26,412 bases of DNA from JADFRD01 sp964491015 (GTDB lineage: Bacteria; Fidelibacterota; Marinisomatia; Marinisomatales; TCS55), in the NCBI GenBank assembly GCA_964491015.1, contig CAZBEY010000023.1, positions 1-26,412 on the forward strand, given 5' to 3'. The first letter of the stretch is position 1, and each line of letters opens with the position of its first letter. The translations under genes were made by a program, and so were the position numbers. Under the pieces are notes generated by a model that worked only from the letters and a program-made list of their open reading frames with translations, made no database searches and had not been told where the DNA came from. Below are positions 23,395 through 26,412 of this stretch, piece by piece.

Positions 23395-26388
23395 ATGGAT
23401 GCAACCATTTCAACTCAGGGAGATAAGTATACGTTTCAGGACCTAATTTTAAACAGGGTTCACGAAATATTATTGATTGCAAGTCCTTACGATGCATTCG
23501 TCATGGAGGAAGATGGCGGACTCACAGAACAAATATTGCTTGAGTATCTGGGAATGAACTTTAGTTATGCTCCCAGGATTTGGCGCGCAGATACAGCTGC
23601 ACAAGCCATGGCTATGCTTCAGCATACAAAAATCGATTTAGTCATAGTTATGATGCGCATATCGGATATGGATCCTATTACCATTGCCGCAAATATAAAA
23701 CAAACCAATAATTCGCTTCCCATCGTCCTGCTAACTTTTGATGAATCTGAATTAAAACAATTACATGAAAATCTGGTAGATACTGCAATTGACCACATTT
23801 TTATATGGTCTGGCAATGCAAACGTATTTTTAGCAATTGTAAAACAAATTGAAGATAAAATGAATATCAGACGTGATGTTTCCATTGGAGATGTTCGTTG
23901 TATCATATTGATCGAAGATAGACCAAGATATTATTCCTTGATTTTACCCTTGATTTATAAAGAAATCACACGAAACACCAAACATTTAATGGATGAGAGT
24001 TTGAATGATACTGAACGAATCCTACACATGAGAGCTCGTCCCAAAATTCTTTTAGCAACCACGTATGAACAAGCTCAAGATTATTTCAATGAATATCAAA
24101 ACAATACAATGGGTATTATATCAGATATTCGTTTTCCGAAAAGTGGAATTCATGATAATAATGCTGGACAGGATTTTGTACGCTGGGCCAGGTCTAAAGA
24201 CCCTTCAATTCCTATCTTATTGCAATCAACACATCAGTTTAATGCTGAATTAGCAAAAGAACTTCATGTCAATTTTATCCACAAAAAGTCTAAGACACTC
24301 ATGCAAGACCTGAGGAAGTTCATTATTAATAATTTTGGATTCGGGGATTTCATATTTAAAACGCCGTCGGGGAAAGTCATTGATCGAGTTACCAATTTAG
24401 AGGGATTAAAAAATACAATTAAAACAATACCAAAAAAATCATTAGAATTTCATGCTGGCAGTAATCATTTTTCTAATTGGCTCGCGGCCAGGGGCGAATT
24501 TAATCTTGCTTCAAAAATTCGACCGCTAAATTATAGAGAATTTGATTCCTATGAAGATCATCGAGACATTTTAGTGTCTTTAATTGAAGAATCGATTAAA
24601 TCGAAAAAACAAGCGCATGTGATAGAATTCTCACCAAAGCATTTTGATCCAAACAAAAATTTCGTAAGATTATGTCCTGGTTCAATTGGCGGTAAAGCAC
24701 GTGGTTTGGCTTTTATCAATTCCTTAATAAATGACCCATCGCTTATCAATGCATTTCCGAATGTCAATATCCGTGTACCCAAGGCCTTTATCATTGCTAC
24801 AACAGAATTTGAACAATTTATCGAAGAGAATCAGCTCTATGATAAAGCATTGAAATCAAAGAACAAGGAACAGGTAAATAAACTATTTCAGAAGGCACCT
24901 TTATCAAAAGGAATAAAAAAAGCACTTCGCGCTATTATTAAAGAATTAAAATTCCCCATCGCTGTGCGTTCTTCGAGTTTATTGGAAGATTCTCAATACC
25001 AGCCACTAGCGGGTATGTATGCAACGTATATGCTCCCAAACAATGATAAAAACAGAAAAGTTATTTTGGAACAGTTGTGTACTGCCATAAAGCGCGTTTA
25101 TGCATCAATGTTTTACAAAGATACTCTTTCATTGATTGATTCATCCGTCCATGCAATAGAAGAAGAAAAAATGGCAGTTATAATAATGGAGTTGGTGGGA
25201 CAAAATTTTGAGAATCGTTTTTATCCGACTTTTAGCGGAACGGCTCAAAGTTTTAACTATTATCCGGTTTCATACATGGAACGTGAAGACGGAGTTGCTT
25301 ACGTTGCGTTGGGTCTTGGAAGAACAATAGCTGATGGTGAAAAATCATTAAGATTCTCACCAAGATATCCGGCAATTCTTCCACAATATTTTTCGATTAA
25401 AGCCACTTTAGCCAGTTCTCAAAATTCATTTTATGCGTTAAATATGACAAAGAAATCCAGTCGTTTGTTGAGTAGTGAGACTGATAATCTGGATCTATTC
25501 AATTTATCCGTTGCTGAAAAAGATAACGTTCTGTCGTGGGTTGGCAGTGTTGTCTCATCCGAAGACAATATTGTGAGAGACTCGTTAAAGCACCATGGAG
25601 CAAGAGTGATCACTTTTGCTCCCATATTAAAATTCGGTTTATTCCCCTTGGATACGATTCTAAATAAATTATTACAAATGGGAAAACGTGCGTTGGGATG
25701 TGAAGTTGAAATGGAATTTGCAGTAAATTTGTTTAAAGACGGCAGGAAGCCGGAGTTCTGTATATTGCAAATCAAACCGATGGTTCTTGGAGTACATGAG
25801 GAATTGGTTCACAAAATTGATTTGACGAAAAAAGAAAATTTCTTTTGTAAAAGCTCTCTAACCCTCGGAAATGGTCAGTTCAGTGATATTCAGGACATCA
25901 TTTTTGTCGATCCGGAGCAATTTGATTCTGCCAATAGCGAATTGATTGCAAAAGAAATAGATACAATTACTAAGGGCCTCCCATCAAAAGTTTCTTACAT
26001 ACTAATTGGTCCGGGAAGATGGGGTACGGCTGATCCTTGGCTTGGTATTCCTATCAAGTGGCAGCAAATAAGCCGGGCAAAAATCATCGTAGAAGTAGGA
26101 ATTCCGGATTTCCCGGTTGATCCATCATTCGGTAGTCATTTCTTCCAAAACGTTACATCAATGCGATTGGGATATTTCACCATTAATCACAAATCCAAGG
26201 CTGATATAATTGATTTTAATTGGTTAAAAAGCCAAGAGATTGTTAAAGAATTAAAGTATACCAGGTGGATTCGGACTGATTTGCCAATGGATATAATAAT
26301 CAATGGATTTAATGGTGAAGGTCACATTTTAAAACCCCTTCCTGAACTACCCGAAATTATGGATGAAGAGGAAGCTTCCGGGATTTAA
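23395..26388 (+). CDS. Two-receiver/PEP-synthase-type ATP-grasp fusion protein of unknown function
   Basis: 997-residue soluble protein. Residues about 23-158 form a receiver-like domain with methionine (M86) at the phosphoacceptor site. Residues about 165-310 form a second receiver with E174/D175, D244 in IISDIRFP, S278/T279 and K297, so it may be phosphorylated. Residues about 425-800 match the PEP/pyruvate-binding ATP-grasp domain of PEP synthase and PPDK: GGKARGLAF (K434), AVRSSSLLED (R525) and LQIKP (791-795, normally QxRP). The mobile phosphohistidine domain and the C-terminal PEP/pyruvate TIM barrel are absent. Residues about 810-997, with GPGRWGTADPWLGIPI (872-887), belong to no family I recognise. 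Automatic names such as PEP synthase would be misleading. It may be a phosphorylation-controlled ATP-dependent ligase or phosphotransferase. Confidence 0.83.
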   Translation: MDATISTQGDKYTFQDLILNRVHEILLIASPYDAFVMEEDGGLTEQILLEYLGMNFSYAPRIWRADTAAQAMAMLQHTKIDLVIVMMRISDMDPITIAANIKQTNNSLPIVLLTFDESELKQLHENLVDTAIDHIFIWSGNANVFLAIVKQIEDKMNIRRDVSIGDVRCIILIEDRPRYYSLILPLIYKEITRNTKHLMDESLNDTERILHMRARPKILLATTYEQAQDYFNEYQNNTMGIISDIRFPKSGIHDNNAGQDFVRWARSKDPSIPILLQSTHQFNAELAKELHVNFIHKKSKTLMQDLRKFIINNFGFGDFIFKTPSGKVIDRVTNLEGLKNTIKTIPKKSLEFHAGSNHFSNWLAARGEFNLASKIRPLNYREFDSYEDHRDILVSLIEESIKSKKQAHVIEFSPKHFDPNKNFVRLCPGSIGGKARGLAFINSLINDPSLINAFPNVNIRVPKAFIIATTEFEQFIEENQLYDKALKSKNKEQVNKLFQKAPLSKGIKKALRAIIKELKFPIAVRSSSLLEDSQYQPLAGMYATYMLPNNDKNRKVILEQLCTAIKRVYASMFYKDTLSLIDSSVHAIEEEKMAVIIMELVGQNFENRFYPTFSGTAQSFNYYPVSYMEREDGVAYVALGLGRTIADGEKSLRFSPRYPAILPQYFSIKATLASSQNSFYALNMTKKSSRLLSSETDNLDLFNLSVAEKDNVLSWVGSVVSSEDNIVRDSLKHHGARVITFAPILKFGLFPLDTILNKLLQMGKRALGCEVEMEFAVNLFKDGRKPEFCILQIKPMVLGVHEELVHKIDLTKKENFFCKSSLTLGNGQFSDIQDIIFVDPEQFDSANSELIAKEIDTITKGLPSKVSYILIGPGRWGTADPWLGIPIKWQQISRAKIIVEVGIPDFPVDPSFGSHFFQNVTSMRLGYFTINHKSKADIIDFNWLKSQEIVKELKYTRWIRTDLPMDIIINGFNGEGHILKPLPELPEIMDEEEASGI

Positions 26389-26412
26389 AAAGGACTAGAT
26401 AAACAGCCTTTT
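26387..26412 (+). terminator. Possible terminator hairpin at the right edge
   Basis: Just after the stop of the fusion gene AAAAAGG (26387-26393) can pair with CCTTTT (26407-26412), extended by CT/AG around a bulge, with an 8-base AT-rich loop. The stem is poor in G and C and the window ends within the T run, so the tail cannot be judged. Confidence 0.35.

Noticed and set aside
23395..26388. Calling the 997-residue protein a phosphoenolpyruvate synthase (ppsA)
   Set aside because: Only the ATP-grasp domain matches; the phosphohistidine and PEP-binding domains needed for the reaction are not present.
1..26412. Search for CRISPR arrays, insertion sequences, attachment sites or prophage genes
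   Set aside because: No regularly spaced repeats, transposase or integrase motifs or terminal inverted repeats were seen; the only tRNA lies beside a gap with no visible integration.

Overview
The window is a gene-dense, AT-rich bacterial chromosome segment made of two contigs joined by a 100-N scaffold gap (20171-20270). No phage, insertion sequence, CRISPR array or rRNA is visible. Low GC, a diderm-type gene set, the pgk-tpiA-secG order and a large receiver/receiver/PEP-synthase-like protein suggest a member of the Fibrobacterota-Chlorobiota-Bacteroidota (FCB) side of the tree, perhaps Marinimicrobia/SAR406. That placement is an impression from gene content, not a computed phylogeny.

Layout. 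At the far left the first 10-11 codons of a minus-strand gene run off the edge (1-32). Next, all on the minus strand and so read right to left, come polA (3486-6206), an ABC ATPase overlapping its permease by ATGA, a nucleoside 2-deoxyribosyltransferase-like protein overlapping the permease by GTGA, and alr. A single plus-strand gene, a PNPOx-family flavoprotein (6296-6946), diverges from polA and converges on the next block with a 4-base overlap. From 6943 to 20170 every gene is on the minus strand and tightly packed. In transcription order these are a TPR protein (N-terminus lost in the gap), a HAD phosphatase, acpS, nnr, a VanZ-like protein, recN, murA, trkA, trkH, an enoyl-CoA hydratase, a DUF1611/DgcN-type protein, a dipeptide epimerase/DgcA-type protein and a methylmalonyl-CoA epimerase. 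Right of the gap, also minus strand and in transcription order, are comF, pgk, tpiA, secG and tRNA-Leu(GAG). Diverging from comF is a 997-residue plus-strand protein with two receiver-like domains, a PEP-synthase-type ATP-grasp domain and a C-terminal region of unknown function.

How the genes work together. Most are housekeeping genes: repair (polA, recN), envelope precursors (alr, murA), lipid carrier activation (acpS), metabolite repair (nnr), potassium uptake (trkA-trkH), lower glycolysis (pgk, tpiA) and secretion (secG). The block 6943-10186 looks like a small catabolic module. The DUF1611 protein and the enolase-superfamily epimerase overlap by 10 bases and match the DgcN/DgcA pair that turns D-glutamate into L-glutamate through N-acetylated intermediates; recycling of peptidoglycan dipeptides is the main alternative. 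An enoyl-CoA hydratase and a methylmalonyl-CoA epimerase flank the pair.

Most worth following up are the receiver/receiver/ATP-grasp protein, which lacks the phosphohistidine and PEP-binding domains of true PEP synthases; the DgcN/DgcA-type module; an ABC ATPase with three degraded motifs; and secG ending 2 bases from a tRNA-Leu(GAG) gene.
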